Assembly (NCBI GenBank): GCA_943369525.1
Contig: CALRNL020000006.1
Span: 1-64,000 of the forward strand
Direction: 5' to 3'
Length of the DNA: 64,000 nucleotides
Source: BAIKAL-G1 sp943369525
Lineage (GTDB): Bacteria; Cyanobacteriota; Cyanobacteriia; PCC-6307; Cyanobiaceae
Shown here in pieces: positions 52,506-61,889 of the stretch (its first letter is position 1; every line of letters starts with the position of its first letter). The position numbers and the translations under genes are program-made. The notes under the pieces are model-generated. The model saw nothing but the letters and a program-made list of their open reading frames with translations. It ran no database searches and was not told the DNA's origin.

Positions 52506-53561
52506 TTAGAAAAAGGCCTTCACTCCCATCTCAATGCCGTTTTCGTTGACAGCAAAGGCGTTCGGTTGGGGTGCGCCGTTGCTGCCACCTAAGTGGAGGA
52601 GACGCCAGGAGAGGTTGAGCTGGGTGCTGTTGCCAATCGCATAGCCCACTCCCGCCTGGGCATTCCAGGAGAGGTTCTGCGGCTGGTCGATGCCAAAGCC
52701 GCCGATGTCGCCGCGGGCAAACAGCCGCAGCCGCGGCGAGAGAAACAGCATGGCCTGGGAGCCCAGCAGGGGTTGGGCGACGGTGGAGCTGAGCTCGCCG
52801 TAGCGCGTGAAGCTGCCGGCGGGGCGATTGAGGCTGAAGCTGTTGTTTGGACCTGTAACAGTGATGCTGGAGCCGGATCCCTGGCCTTCCAGGCCCAGGT
52901 CGTATTGCACATTCACTAGGCGGATCCCGGCATAGGGAATCACGGTGAGGCTGCCAGGCCGCGCCACCGCAGACTCCCGCTCCCCGAAGCGATAGCGCAG
53001 GGCCAGGTCGTAGATCCCTTGAACGAGGCCCATGCTGGCGTTGATCGTTTTCGAGCCGATCGCGAGGCTGGCGCTTTTGCGACCGAGGGGCCCAAAGCTC
53101 TGGTCGGCATTGAGGCCGCCCCGGCTAAGACCTTGGGCTCCCTGCAAGGACAGGTAGCTGAGGTCGGTCAGCAGACCCAATCGCCCGTATTCGACGCTGC
53201 CGCGCAGGCTGGCAAGGGCGGAAAGGGGCTTAAGAACCTGACCCAAATCCAGCTCAAAATCGGTGCTCAAGCCCCGCACCGTGGCGGTGCCACTGGTGCG
53301 CAACGGGGCCAGGCCATAGAGCTCCACCGTGCCAGCCCAGGGGGACGGCGAGGCTTGGCGGCCAGGGCTGTTGCCGCTGGTATCAGGACCACTCGCTAGG
53401 GGGGTTGGCCCACCAGGGCCCTCGGCCTGGAAAGGCACCATGGCTATCCCCCCCTGCGGATCGCCAGCCAGGGCCACGGGGGGCGCCACCCCCACACCCA
53501 GGAGCCCCATCAGCACGGCGGCATGGATCGTGAGGATCGGAGTTGGGGGGAAGGGCACCAA
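52506..53561 (-). CDS. outer-membrane beta-barrel-like protein
   Basis: A 351-residue protein with an export signal (TIHAAVLMGLLGVGVAPPVALA), a low-complexity linker, and a body of alternating amphipathic strands (VELYGLAPLRTSG, YDLALRYRFGERE, IPYAGIRLVNVQYDLG, NLSWRLLHLGG) ending in the C-terminal phenylalanine (GVKAFF) used for barrel assembly. The function is unknown; resemblance to small OmpA/OmpW-like barrels is general. Start is TTG/GTG near 53561, 4 bp after the helicase stop, so the two may be cotranscribed; a later Met start is possible. Confidence 0.7.
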   Translation of the reverse strand: MVPFPPTPILTIHAAVLMGLLGVGVAPPVALAGDPQGGIAMVPFQAEGPGGPTPLASGPDTSGNSPGRQASPSPWAGTVELYGLAPLRTSGTATVRGLSTDFELDLGQVLKPLSALASLRGSVEYGRLGLLTDLSYLSLQGAQGLSRGGLNADQSFGPLGRKSASLAIGSKTINASMGLVQGIYDLALRYRFGERESAVARPGSLTVIPYAGIRLVNVQYDLGLEGQGSGSSITVTGPNNSFSLNRPAGSFTRYGELSSTVAQPLLGSQAMLFLSPRLRLFARGDIGGFGIDQPQNLSWNAQAGVGYAIGNSTQLNLSWRLLHLGGSNGAPQPNAFAVNENGIEMGVKAFF

Positions 53562-53565
53562 TCAG

Positions 53566-54939
53566 CTAGGCCGGACGACTGCGCCGGATCGGCGCTTCAG
53601 CACCCCGGCCACCGACACTGCGGGGCCCCCGGGCCCGGCCGCCAGCGCCGCCCCCGGCTCCGCCCCGGCCACCACCGCCGCCGCCACCGCCCCCTCCAGC
53701 CCGACCACCACCGGCGCCGTAGGAGCCACCGCCACCGCCACTGCGCCCCCTAGATCCGCCCTTGCCGCGGCCACCGCTGAGGTCGAGGGGAGGGGCCGAA
53801 AGGATGGTGGGTTCAAACCCGGGCACCTCCTGGCGCGCCAGGGGGTTGCCGATCATGCGTTCAATCGCCCGCAACAATTCGTGCTCTTCGGCCGCCACTA
53901 GGGAAATCGCATGGCCGCTCTGGCCGGCCCGGCCGGTGCGGCCGATGCGATGCACATAATCCTCGGCCACATTGGGCAAATCCAGGTTGACCACATGGGG
54001 CAACTGCTGGATATCGATGCCGCGGGCGGCCAGGTCGGTGGCCACCAGCACGCGCACGGCGCCGCTCTTGAATTCGGCCAGGGCCCGGGTGCGGGCGCCC
54101 TGGCTCTTGTTGCCGTGGATGGCCGCCGCGGCAATGCCTTCTTTAATCAACCGTTCGGCCATGCGGTTGGAGCCGTGTTTGGTGCGGGCAAACACCAGCA
54201 CCTGCTGCCAGTTGTTGCTGGCAATCAGGTGATGCAGCAAGTCGGGCTTGCGGGCCATGTCGCAGGGATGCATCACCTGCTGCACCGAAGTGGCCGTGCG
54301 GTTTTCCGGGGTGGCCTGCAGTTGCACCGGGTTGTGCAACAGGCCCGTGGCCAATTTACGGATTGAAGGGTTAAACGTGGCCGAAAACAGCAGATTTTGC
54401 CGCTTCGGCGGCATCAGGGCCAGGATTTTCTGAATATCGCGAATGAAGCCCATATCGAGCATGCGATCGGCCTCATCGAGCACCAGGATCTCAACCCGAT
54501 CCAACCGGATCGCGTTCTGTTGCTGCAGGTCCATCAGCCGGCCGGGGGTGGCCACGAGCACATCGGCGCCCCGGCGCAGCCGCATCATCTGGGGATTGAT
54601 CTTGACGCCGCCGAAGACCACATCGGAGCGCAGATCCAGGTACCGGCCGTAGGCCGCCACGCTTTCGGCCACCTGGGCAGCCAGCTCCCGGGTGGGGGTG
54701 AGCACCAGGGCCCGCACGATGTTGTTGCGGGCGTGGGGGCCATGGCGCAGCCGCTCCAGCATCGGCAGGGTGAACCCGGCGGTCTTACCGGTGCCCGTCT
54801 GGGCCGCTGCCATTACGTCATGGCCGGCGAGCACGGCCGGAATGCACTGCAGCTGGATCGGCGAAGGGCTGGTGTAGCCCTTGGCCGCAATCGCATCGAG
54901 CAGGGGCCTGCACAGGCCCAGGGACTCGAAGTCTGCCAA
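53566..54939 (-). CDS. DEAD-box RNA helicase
   Basis: A 457-residue RhlE-type helicase with all core motifs: AAQTGTGKTAGFTLP, PTRELAAQ, VLDEADRMLDMGF, SATFNP, ATDLAARGIDIQ and HRIGRTGRAGQ. The last ~75 residues are Gly/Arg/Ser-rich, an RNA-binding tail common in cyanobacterial DEAD helicases such as the cold-inducible CrhC/CrhR type. Family-level name only. ATG at 54939. Confidence 0.94.
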   Translation of the reverse strand: MADFESLGLCRPLLDAIAAKGYTSPSPIQLQCIPAVLAGHDVMAAAQTGTGKTAGFTLPMLERLRHGPHARNNIVRALVLTPTRELAAQVAESVAAYGRYLDLRSDVVFGGVKINPQMMRLRRGADVLVATPGRLMDLQQQNAIRLDRVEILVLDEADRMLDMGFIRDIQKILALMPPKRQNLLFSATFNPSIRKLATGLLHNPVQLQATPENRTATSVQQVMHPCDMARKPDLLHHLIASNNWQQVLVFARTKHGSNRMAERLIKEGIAAAAIHGNKSQGARTRALAEFKSGAVRVLVATDLAARGIDIQQLPHVVNLDLPNVAEDYVHRIGRTGRAGQSGHAISLVAAEEHELLRAIERMIGNPLARQEVPGFEPTILSAPPLDLSGGRGKGGSRGRSGGGGGSYGAGGGRAGGGGGGGGGGRGGAGGGAGGRARGPRSVGGRGAEAPIRRSRPA

Positions 54940-55099
54940 CGGAGCGGCGCCGGCGGCGGGATCAAGCGTTGGGGACTGGAGGCTGGCGTCTGGCTCCTGG
55001 CCCGGAGCGGGGTGGGTCAGGAGAGCGATGGCAAGCCCTGGAAAGATCCATTCACCCTAGGGCGACCCAGGGTTGGCCTAGCCCAAGCCGCCTAGGCGC

Positions 55100-55441
55100 T
55101 CAGCTAGCCGGCTCAAAGTGGCTACAGCGCTGGCAAGGTCCCTCCGGCACCACGGCGCAACGCAACAGGGGCGTGCGGGCATTAAAGCGGCAGTTGGGAT
55201 CGCCGATCACCCAGCGACCCTGCCACCAGCGGGCCTCGGCAGGCTGGCGTTCGGCCTTCACCTGCAGGGCGACGCTGGCCAGTTCATAGCGGCCATTGCG
55301 CAGTTGGTAGCGGTGGCTCCGTTGCATCACCAGGAAACTGCGCTCCCCCAGCTCCAGCCAGCCGCCGGGATAGGGCACCTCCTCGAGCTCCAGCTGCTCC
55401 AGCAACTGGCCCGAGCCGGCCTGGCGCAATTCCACCCGCAT
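55100..55441 (-). CDS. DUF6464-type protein, 113 aa
   Basis: A 113-residue soluble protein: MRVELRQAGSGQLLEQLELE, a central VMQRSHRYQLRNGRYEL and a cysteine-bearing end (WVIGDPNCRFNARTPLLRC, GPCQRCSHFEP) that could bind a metal. This matches a cyanobacterial family of unknown function (I believe DUF6464). The ATG overlaps the terC stop by one base (TGATG), so they form an operon. Confidence 0.75.
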   Translation of the reverse strand: MRVELRQAGSGQLLEQLELEEVPYPGGWLELGERSFLVMQRSHRYQLRNGRYELASVALQVKAERQPAEARWWQGRWVIGDPNCRFNARTPLLRCAVVPEGPCQRCSHFEPAS

Positions 55442-56226
55442 CAGGAGGGCGCTTGGCGGAGGGGATCGGCCGGGGCTGGCTTGCGGACCGAGAAGCCCCA
55501 GGCGAACAGGAGCCCCACGACGCTGAGCAGCACCCATTCCGGAGGCACCAGCTGGGGAGCCACCAGCCGCACGATCAGGCGCACCCCCACCAGGCCCACG
55601 GCGAGGTAGCCGGCCGCCTCCAGGTGGCGGAACACCGCCAACCAACGGATGAAAAGACCCGCCGTTAGGCGCAGGGCCACGACCCCGATCGCCGCCCCGG
55701 TCATCACCAGGGGCAGCCGGTCGCTGACGGCCACGGCGGCGGCAACGCTGTCGAGGGAAAAGGCCAGGTCGGTGAGGGCCAGGGTGACGATCACCGAGGC
55801 CAGACCCCGGTTATGGGGCGCCGGGGCCCCTGCCTCGCCGTCGCTCCGGTCCCCAGGGGCCCCGGCGCCAGCGGTGCCGTCGTCTTCGGCGGCCTCGCTG
55901 CGCAGCAGGGGGAGCACGCTGGTGGCGGCCAGCCAGAGCAGGTAACCGGCGGCGGCCAGCTGCAGGGGCCAGAAATCAATCACCCATTCGGCGGCGGCAA
56001 TCAGGCCGAGGCGAAACACCAGGGCCAGGGCCAGGCCGAGGTTGAGGGCCTGGGTCTGGCGGTTGGGGTCCTTCAGGCCGCGGGAGATCGCCGCCAGGGC
56101 AATGGCGTTATCGGCGGAAAGCACCACTTCCAGGGCCACCAGCAGGGGCAGCAGCACCAGAATTTCGCCCCACTGGTCAGCCGACTCAATCAGGGGGGTG
56201 ATCGTGGGGATCGCCTGCGCTTCCAT
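55441..56226 (-). CDS. terC: TerC-family integral membrane protein
   Basis: A 261-residue multi-pass protein with acidic motifs of the TerC family: EVVLSADNAIALAAISRGL and LTDLAFSLDSVAAAVAVSD, both containing membrane-embedded aspartates. About seven hydrophobic helices are separated by a hydrophilic loop (about residues 105-145). Family members are linked to tellurite resistance, Mn2+ export and, in plants and cyanobacteria, thylakoid protein insertion; specific role not determinable. ATG at 56226. Confidence 0.9.
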   Translation of the reverse strand: MEAQAIPTITPLIESADQWGEILVLLPLLVALEVVLSADNAIALAAISRGLKDPNRQTQALNLGLALALVFRLGLIAAAEWVIDFWPLQLAAAGYLLWLAATSVLPLLRSEAAEDDGTAGAGAPGDRSDGEAGAPAPHNRGLASVIVTLALTDLAFSLDSVAAAVAVSDRLPLVMTGAAIGVVALRLTAGLFIRWLAVFRHLEAAGYLAVGLVGVRLIVRLVAPQLVPPEWVLLSVVGLLFAWGFSVRKPAPADPLRQAPS

Positions 56227-56296
56227 GGGTTCTGCAGCGCAGCCGAAGCAGGCACTCTAGAAAGCCCTCACCCAGCCCAGGGAGCACCCCAACGCC

Positions 56297-57352
56297 ATGC
56301 AGCTCCAGGTCCAGCTCGTCCATGCCGAGGGCGGCCACCGGGTGGTGCTGGTGACGGGCTGGCACGGCGACCACTGCCTCGGCAGCGCCCTGGGCGAAGC
56401 GGCCAGCGCCGAAGAGGCCGAGGACCGGGCCCTGGCGCGGCTGCAGCAGCGGCTGGCCAGCCCCCCAGCCCACGGGCCCCAACCAGAGCCAAACCAGGGA
56501 TCCGTTCAGGCCCCAATCCAGGTCCCTCTCCAGGTCCTAGTCCCAGCCAACAGTCCGGCCCCTGTCCCCGCCCCAAGCCAGGCCCCAGCCACCGCGCCGC
56601 AGGAGTCCCCCAGCCCGCTGCCGGAGCGGCCGAGCCCAAGGGAGCCCTCCCTGCCAGGGGCCCAGGCCAAACCGGCCCGGCCGCCCGTGCCTGCCTCCCC
56701 CTTCCCCGCCGCCCTCAGCGTCAAACCAACCCCAGCCACGGGCGGGGCGGGCAGCCCGGAACCGGCCCCCGCGCGGCCCAGGCCCCTTGCCGCCAGCGAA
56801 GCGACGGCCGCCGCCCCGCAAGACCCCGGCGACGAGGGGGAGCCAGGGCGTTCGCCAGGGGGAGCGGCCCAGCTGACCCTCGGCAGCAGCACCCGCGCCG
56901 AGGCCGCCCCGGCCCGCTCCACCCCCGCAAGGGCGGAGACGGCCGCCGAGGCTCCCGCCGATCCAGAGGACTGGAGCGATGAGCTGGCGGCCCTGGAACT
57001 CCAGCTGCAACGGCTCGGCTGGCAGCGGGACCAGGAATCGATCTATCTGCAGCGGGCCTTCGGCCATCCCAGCCGCAGCCGCCTCACCAGCTACGGCGAC
57101 CTGGTCGCCTACCTGGCGGCGGTGCGCCAGTTACGGGCCCCCGCCGATCCGGCCAGCGTGGCCGTGCCCCTACGGCGGGCGGACCTGCTGGTCCAGAGCG
57201 ACCAGTTGCTGGCCCAACTGGGCTGGGACGCGGCCCGGGGCCGGGAAGCCTTGGAAAAGCACTTCGAGTGCTCCAGCCGCCAGCAACTCAACGATGGGGA
57301 CTTGCTGCGCTTCAACATGATTTTGGAGGGGGAGCTGATCACGGGGATGTGA
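56297..57352 (+). CDS. hypothetical protein with two conserved ends and Pro/Ala linker, 351 aa
   Basis: A 351-residue protein. The N-terminal ~55 residues form a small domain (VVLVTGWHGDHCLGSALGEA), followed by ~160 residues of Pro/Ala/Gln low complexity with near-repeats (about 56500-56930), and a C-terminal ~125-residue helical domain (LQRLGWQRDQESIYLQRAFG, LTSYGDLVAYLAAVRQLR). I do not recognise the family; the C-terminal part looks specific to picocyanobacteria. It is divergent from terC by 70 bp. Confidence 0.68.
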   Translation: MQLQVQLVHAEGGHRVVLVTGWHGDHCLGSALGEAASAEEAEDRALARLQQRLASPPAHGPQPEPNQGSVQAPIQVPLQVLVPANSPAPVPAPSQAPATAPQESPSPLPERPSPREPSLPGAQAKPARPPVPASPFPAALSVKPTPATGGAGSPEPAPARPRPLAASEATAAAPQDPGDEGEPGRSPGGAAQLTLGSSTRAEAAPARSTPARAETAAEAPADPEDWSDELAALELQLQRLGWQRDQESIYLQRAFGHPSRSRLTSYGDLVAYLAAVRQLRAPADPASVAVPLRRADLLVQSDQLLAQLGWDAARGREALEKHFECSSRQQLNDGDLLRFNMILEGELITGM

Positions 57353-57492
57353 GGAACCTGGCCCCCACGCCCGGGGCCGATCCAGCGGCTCGGATCCAGC
57401 GACGCGCATCCCGCGGCGACCCCAGCTTCAGCTCCGCCCAGCACCTGTTCGGAACCCAGACATCACCAGCCCAGGAGCCCATCAGGACCCGA

Positions 57493-57771
57493 TCAGGACC
57501 CAGCCCTGATGTGCACCAGCTCATCGGCACCAAACCTCTCCAACCAGGGCTCAAGCCGGCGTTGTTCCTCATCGGTGCGGGTGCAAGCAAAGCCGTAACG
57601 GGCCCGCACCCGTTCGCTGGCCTCGGCCAGGGCCGCCCTGGCCCGCTGGCCCAATTCAGCCACCGGCAGGCTGTTGCCCGGGGACAGGTAGTCATAAATC
57701 ACTGTGGAAGGCGAATAGAGCTGGGTGCTCTTGCCATCGGGCCACTCCAGCGTCAGCAGCACTTCCGGCAC
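57493..57771 (-). CDS. nitG: NitG, MSMEG_0570-family protein
   Basis: A 92-residue protein: MPEVLLTLEWPDGKSTQLYS, SPSTVIYDYLSPGNSLPVAE and ASERVRARYGFACTRTDEEQ. This matches the small MSMEG_0570 family found only in Nit1C clusters. No enzymatic motif is visible. It is last in the nitB-G array, 119 bp after nitF. Start is GTG at 57771. Confidence 0.88.
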   Translation of the reverse strand: MPEVLLTLEWPDGKSTQLYSPSTVIYDYLSPGNSLPVAELGQRARAALAEASERVRARYGFACTRTDEEQRRLEPWLERFGADELVHIRAGS

Positions 57772-57890
57772 GGGTAGGAAAAAGAATTAAAGATGCCCCG
57801 ATCGTGGCGAAGCCCTGGCTCCGGCGGGGTGTGCATCGCAACAGCCTGGCCCCGCTAACTGCGCCTGGCCCCGGTCAAGCCTGGCCCCGG

Positions 57891-58919
57891 TCAAGCCAAG
57901 GCCCCGAAACCGGTCAAGGGCTCCTCGCCCTGCCAGAAGCTGTGGCGCTCGCCCCCCTGGTGCAGCACCAGCTCGCTGGCGCCAGCAGCAAAGGCACCGA
58001 TCTCGGCGCAGAGCAGGTCGGGGTAGGGCGCGATCCACTCCTGCAGGGCCGCCAGTTTGGCCGGGGCTACCGCCAAGAGGAAGCCAAAACTCGGGAAGCA
58101 GGCCAGCCAGGCCTCCAGCTCCACCCCAGACGGCGGCTTGATCGCAGCGAGATCAAGCTCCAGCCGGCAGCCGGCAGCCTCGGCAAACATCACGGCGGTG
58201 CCCACCAGGCCGCCCATGCTGATGTCCTTGGCGCCGTGGGCCAGGCCCTGGGCCGCCAGCTGCACCAGCAGCTCCAGGTGGGCCCGCAGCAGGGCCGGCT
58301 CGGCGCTGGTGGCCCCATCCCAGAAGGGGTAGTGGCGATAAAAGCGGCCACTGGTGTTGACCAGCAGGACACAGCGATCCCCCGGCCGGGCGGCCCGGGC
58401 CGAGAGCACCGGCCCCGGGGCCGTGCCCAGCACCGCCACCGACAGGGCGGTGTAGGGACTGTGCAAATTCGTGTGGCCCCCCACCATCGGCACGGCAAAC
58501 ACCTCACAGGCCCGGGCCATGCCAGCGAGCAGGGCCTGGGCTGGGCCGGCGCCCCCCGCCCAGAGGCTGTTGACCAGGGCCAGGGGCCTGCCGCCCATGG
58601 CGGCGATGTCGCTGAGGTTGACCAACACCGCGCTCCAGCCGGCGAACCAGGGGTCTTCCTCCACCAGGCCGGGGTGGAGCCCTTCGCAGGCCAGCAGCAA
58701 AGGGGCTGCTACGGCCGGCAGCAGGGCGGCGTCATCCCCGAGGGCGGCGGCGGGGCCCAGCTGGGGAAAGGGTTGGTGGACAAAGCGGCCGGCCGGCGCC
58801 TGGATGTCGCGCTTGCTGGCCAGGCCCGCCGAATCCTTCAGACGCTGGGAGAGACCCTCGAGGGCTTGGGGCTGGGGACCACCAGGCTCCGGCACGGCGC
58901 CGGCTGGGTCACCGCTCAT
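57891..58919 (-). CDS. nitF: NitF, PurM/AIR-synthase-like protein
   Basis: A 342-residue member of the PurM (AIR synthase/ThiL/HypE) fold: GDDAALLPAVAAPLLLACEG near the ATP site, VNLSDIAAMGGRPLALVNSL, PMVGGHTNLHSP and DISMGGLVGTAVMFAEAAGC. Such enzymes usually activate a carbonyl or carboxyl oxygen with ATP; the substrate in Nit1C is unknown. The ATG overlaps nitE by 4 bp, so they are translationally coupled. Confidence 0.9.
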   Translation of the reverse strand: MSGDPAGAVPEPGGPQPQALEGLSQRLKDSAGLASKRDIQAPAGRFVHQPFPQLGPAAALGDDAALLPAVAAPLLLACEGLHPGLVEEDPWFAGWSAVLVNLSDIAAMGGRPLALVNSLWAGGAGPAQALLAGMARACEVFAVPMVGGHTNLHSPYTALSVAVLGTAPGPVLSARAARPGDRCVLLVNTSGRFYRHYPFWDGATSAEPALLRAHLELLVQLAAQGLAHGAKDISMGGLVGTAVMFAEAAGCRLELDLAAIKPPSGVELEAWLACFPSFGFLLAVAPAKLAALQEWIAPYPDLLCAEIGAFAAGASELVLHQGGERHSFWQGEEPLTGFGALA

Positions 58920-59560
58920 GCCGCCAGCCGCCCGGGCCGCCGTTCCAGGGATGGGGCGTAGTAACTGAGATCGGCCTCCATCAGGTGGTGGCTGACGCCG
59001 CGGATCTCAAGCTCGTTGAGGGATTGCCAGTGGAGCCGCTCAAAGAAGCGTACGTTTTGAATTTGCACCGTGGCCAAAAAGCGATCACAGCCCCAGCCAT
59101 GGGCGGTGGTGACCGCCTTCCAGATCAGGCCCTTGCCGATCTGGTTGAGGCGGCGGCAATCGGGGTGGACGCCGAGGCGGCCGCCGTACCAAACCCGGGG
59201 GCTCTCCTCCAAAATCCGCACCACCCCGACCACGCCGCCGGGCACTCCGGAACCGAGGCGGGCGTCATGGCTGAGGGCGGCGATCGGGTAGGCGATCGCG
59301 TCCTTGTCGTCGCGATCGCAGTCTTCAAAAAGATGTTGTTCCTGGCAGAAGATGGCGCTGCGCAGTTGCCAATACTCCGCCAGCAAGGGGGCACCTGGCC
59401 GCAGCAGATGGAAGGAGAACCGTTCAGAACTGGCCGTGGGTGAGAGGCGAAAATCCTCGGCATCGATGCCAAGGCCCGAGCGCACCGAGGGGGTGAAGGC
59501 GGCCGGCGCCGAACTGCTGCTTCGGCCGATGTCGTGGCTACTGGGATCGATGAAGAACAT
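58916..59560 (-). CDS. nitE: NitE, GNAT acetyltransferase of the Nit1C cluster
   Basis: A 214-residue acetyltransferase. The GNAT fold spans FHLLRPGAPLLAEYWQLRSA to a coenzyme A motif around RLGVHPDCRRLNQIGKGLIW and ends FFERLHWQSLNELEIRGVSH. An N-terminal 40-residue extension precedes it. It corresponds to the MSMEG_0567-type member. Acceptor unknown. It lies 43 bp after nitD. Confidence 0.87.
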   Translation of the reverse strand: MFFIDPSSHDIGRSSSSAPAAFTPSVRSGLGIDAEDFRLSPTASSERFSFHLLRPGAPLLAEYWQLRSAIFCQEQHLFEDCDRDDKDAIAYPIAALSHDARLGSGVPGGVVGVVRILEESPRVWYGGRLGVHPDCRRLNQIGKGLIWKAVTTAHGWGCDRFLATVQIQNVRFFERLHWQSLNELEIRGVSHHLMEADLSYYAPSLERRPGRLAA

Positions 59561-59603
59561 GGTGTTGCTAGCTGGGATCTAGCGCTGGGGTTAGGGATTG
59601 GAT

Positions 59604-60755
59604 TCAGGCTTGGGGATCGGGGGCGGTTTCAAACAGGGACAGGGCTGAGCAGGCGCCACACTTGGCACAGCCCGCCGCCATCGCCTCGGCACTGATGTCG
59701 GAGGCGCGCAACAGGGCCGCCACGGCGCCGTAGACGCTGACCATGAAGTCCGTGCTCGGGGCGGGGTGGTGTTGCAGGGGCGTGCCGGCAATGGGCACGA
59801 ACGGCACCACAAAGGGGTACACGCCGATCTGGATCAGGCGCTCGCTGCAGGCGATCAACGACTCGGCGCTATCGCCCAGGCCCGCCAGTAAATAGGTGGA
59901 CACCTGGCCGCGGCCGAACACGGCCACCGCCTGGGCGAAGGCGTCGTAGTAACGCTCCAGGCTGAGTTCGGCCTTGCCCGGCAGGATGCGGCGCCGCACC
60001 TCGGGCTCCACCACCTCCAGGTGCATGCCGAGGCTGTCGATGCCGGCATCCTTCATGCGCTGGTACCAGATCGGATCGTCGGGCGGCTCGCACTGGCCCT
60101 GGATCGGAATCGCCACCTTGGCCTTCACCGCCGCCGCCGTTTCCGCCATCAGCCGGGCGCCCCGGTCATCGCTGTTGGGGGTGCCAGTGGTCATGACCAG
60201 CTGGCGCACGCCATCGAGGCGCACGGCGGCTTCGGCCACCTCGGCCACCTGGGCCGGGGTCTTGCGCACCAGCGTGCGGCCATCATCGAGGGATTGCTCG
60301 ATGGCGCAGAACTGGCAGGACTGGCTGCGGTCGCGAAAGCGGATGCAGGTCTGCAGCAGGGTGGTGGCCAGCACATCGCGGCCATGGAGCAGGGCGATCG
60401 CCTTGTAGGGGGTGCCCTCGGCGGTGCTGAGGGCATAGAAGGCGGGCTCCGCCGGCGCGGTCACGGTCGCCAGACCGGCGCCAGCCCGGTCCGCCACGGC
60501 CACGGCGCCGCTGGCGTCCTGCCGGAGCTGGAAGGGGGAGTCCTGGGAGACGGCGTTGTAAACGGGCACCATCACGGTGGTGCCCTCGATCGTCAGGGCC
60601 CGGTGGTCGGAGGGGCCGGCGCCGCCGCGGCGGCCCTGGTTGCCGGCGATGGCGGGATCGACTACTCCGCGCACCTGCAGCTCGGTGACGAACCGGCCCA
60701 AGGATGGGGAATCGGTCCCAGTGGGGGTCTTGGTCCGGGATGGGGAGTCAGCCAC
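59604..60755 (-). CDS. nitD: NitD, radical SAM protein of the Nit1C cluster
   Basis: A 383-residue radical SAM enzyme (MSMEG_0568 type). The cluster-binding cysteines are in CIRFRDRSQSCQFCAI, a spacing longer than the classic CxxxCxxC and characteristic of this family. A second cysteine group near the C-terminus (AGCAKCGACSAL) may hold an extra FeS cluster. GTTGTPNSDDRG-like VMTTGTPNSDDRG and MHLEVVEPEVRRRI fit the barrel. Start is GTG at 60755, overlapping nitC by 8 bp. Its reaction is unknown. Confidence 0.9.
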   Translation of the reverse strand: MADSPSRTKTPTGTDSPSLGRFVTELQVRGVVDPAIAGNQGRRGGAGPSDHRALTIEGTTVMVPVYNAVSQDSPFQLRQDASGAVAVADRAGAGLATVTAPAEPAFYALSTAEGTPYKAIALLHGRDVLATTLLQTCIRFRDRSQSCQFCAIEQSLDDGRTLVRKTPAQVAEVAEAAVRLDGVRQLVMTTGTPNSDDRGARLMAETAAAVKAKVAIPIQGQCEPPDDPIWYQRMKDAGIDSLGMHLEVVEPEVRRRILPGKAELSLERYYDAFAQAVAVFGRGQVSTYLLAGLGDSAESLIACSERLIQIGVYPFVVPFVPIAGTPLQHHPAPSTDFMVSVYGAVAALLRASDISAEAMAAGCAKCGACSALSLFETAPDPQA

Positions 60756-61794
60756 GGGTGAGTTCCTCCAGCCGCAGGGGCAGGGGAGACGCCAGGGCTG
60801 GAGCCTGGGGTGCCAGGGGCGCAGGGGAGGGCTCTAGTTCTGGGGCAACCAGGGGGCCCAGCGGCTCGACCTGACTGGCGGGGCTGCGGTTGAGGCGCAG
60901 GCTGAGCAGGTCGGGCCGGCTGTAGTGGCCGACGCTATCCATCATGCGTTTGCGTTTGGTGATCAAGGAACGGTCCAGTTCGGCGATGGCCAAGCCCTCG
61001 CCCTCGGGCAGGGGACCGGCCAAATAGCGCCCCTCCGGACTGATCACGGCCGTGTGGCAGCCGCCCTGGAAGGCCTTATGCAGGGAGGTATCGGGCGTGA
61101 CCGTGGCGTAGTCGCTGGGGTCGAGCCAGGCGGTGGAACAGATCACAAAGCAACCGGCCTCGAGGGCGTGGTGGCGCATGGTGACCGCGGTTTGTTCGCT
61201 AAAGATCGGCCCCACCAGGGAGCCCGGGAACTGGGCGCAGTGGAGTTCCTCCCCCTGGGTCATCAGGGCGAAGCGGGCCAGGGGGTTGTAGTGCTCCCAA
61301 CAGGCCAGGGCACCGATGCGGCCCAGGCGGCTCTCCACCACCTGCAGGCCGGCGCCATCGCCCTGGCCCCAAACCATGCGTTCGTGATAGGTGGGCGTGA
61401 TCTTGCGGCGCCTGAGGATCAACTCGCCCTGATCATCAATCAACAACTGGGTGTTATAGAGGCTGCCGCCATCGCGTTCATTGATGCCCACCAGCACATG
61501 CATGCCGTATTGGCGGGCGGCGGCGGCGATCCGGGCCACTTCCGGACCGGGAATCTCCAGGGCCTGATTGTAAAGGCGCAGGTGGGAGCGCCCCATCAAG
61601 ACCGCCGGCTCCACGAAGGAAAAGTAGGGGTAGTAGGGAAGGAAAGTCTCCGGAAAAACAATCAATTCGACCCCGGATTGGGCCGCCTCTTTGATCGCAT
61701 CGAGGAGACGCAAGAGCGACCCTTCCAGGTCCCACAGCACGGGCCGGATCTGGGCCGCAGCGACGATAATCGTGGGAGCCATCGTTGTAGCCAT
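60748..61794 (-). CDS. nitC: NitC, nitrilase-family carbon-nitrogen hydrolase
   Basis: A 348-residue nitrilase branch enzyme with a complete catalytic triad: Glu in LIVFPETFLPYYPYF, Lys in RRRKITPTYHERM and Cys in GALACWEHYNPLARF. It should hydrolyse a nitrile to acid and ammonia. In proteobacteria the homologue is needed for growth on cyanide, perhaps through a cyanide-derived nitrile; in Synechocystis the cluster responds to nitrogen starvation. A ~50-residue Pro/Leu tail lies past the core. A 38-bp hairpin separates it from nitB. Confidence 0.93.
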   Translation of the reverse strand: MATTMAPTIIVAAAQIRPVLWDLEGSLLRLLDAIKEAAQSGVELIVFPETFLPYYPYFSFVEPAVLMGRSHLRLYNQALEIPGPEVARIAAAARQYGMHVLVGINERDGGSLYNTQLLIDDQGELILRRRKITPTYHERMVWGQGDGAGLQVVESRLGRIGALACWEHYNPLARFALMTQGEELHCAQFPGSLVGPIFSEQTAVTMRHHALEAGCFVICSTAWLDPSDYATVTPDTSLHKAFQGGCHTAVISPEGRYLAGPLPEGEGLAIAELDRSLITKRKRMMDSVGHYSRPDLLSLRLNRSPASQVEPLGPLVAPELEPSPAPLAPQAPALASPLPLRLEELTRG

Positions 61795-61844
61795 GGAGCA
61801 CCAATAGTTTGAGCAAGCCGAACAGGAACAGGGGAGCCATCAAT

Positions 61845-61882
61845 GGTGCTGGGCTACCCCTAATTAGGGGCAGCCCAGCACC
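61845..61882 (-). promoter_or_regulatory. intercistronic stem-loop between nitB and nitC
   Basis: GGTGCTGGGCT-A-CCCCTAA / TTAGGGG-C-AGCCCAGCACC, an almost perfect palindrome with one mismatch, starting 7 bp beyond the nitB stop. There is no T run on the minus strand, so it is more likely an RNA-stability or partial-attenuation element than a full terminator. Confidence 0.8.
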
Positions 61883-61889
61883 CCAGGAT

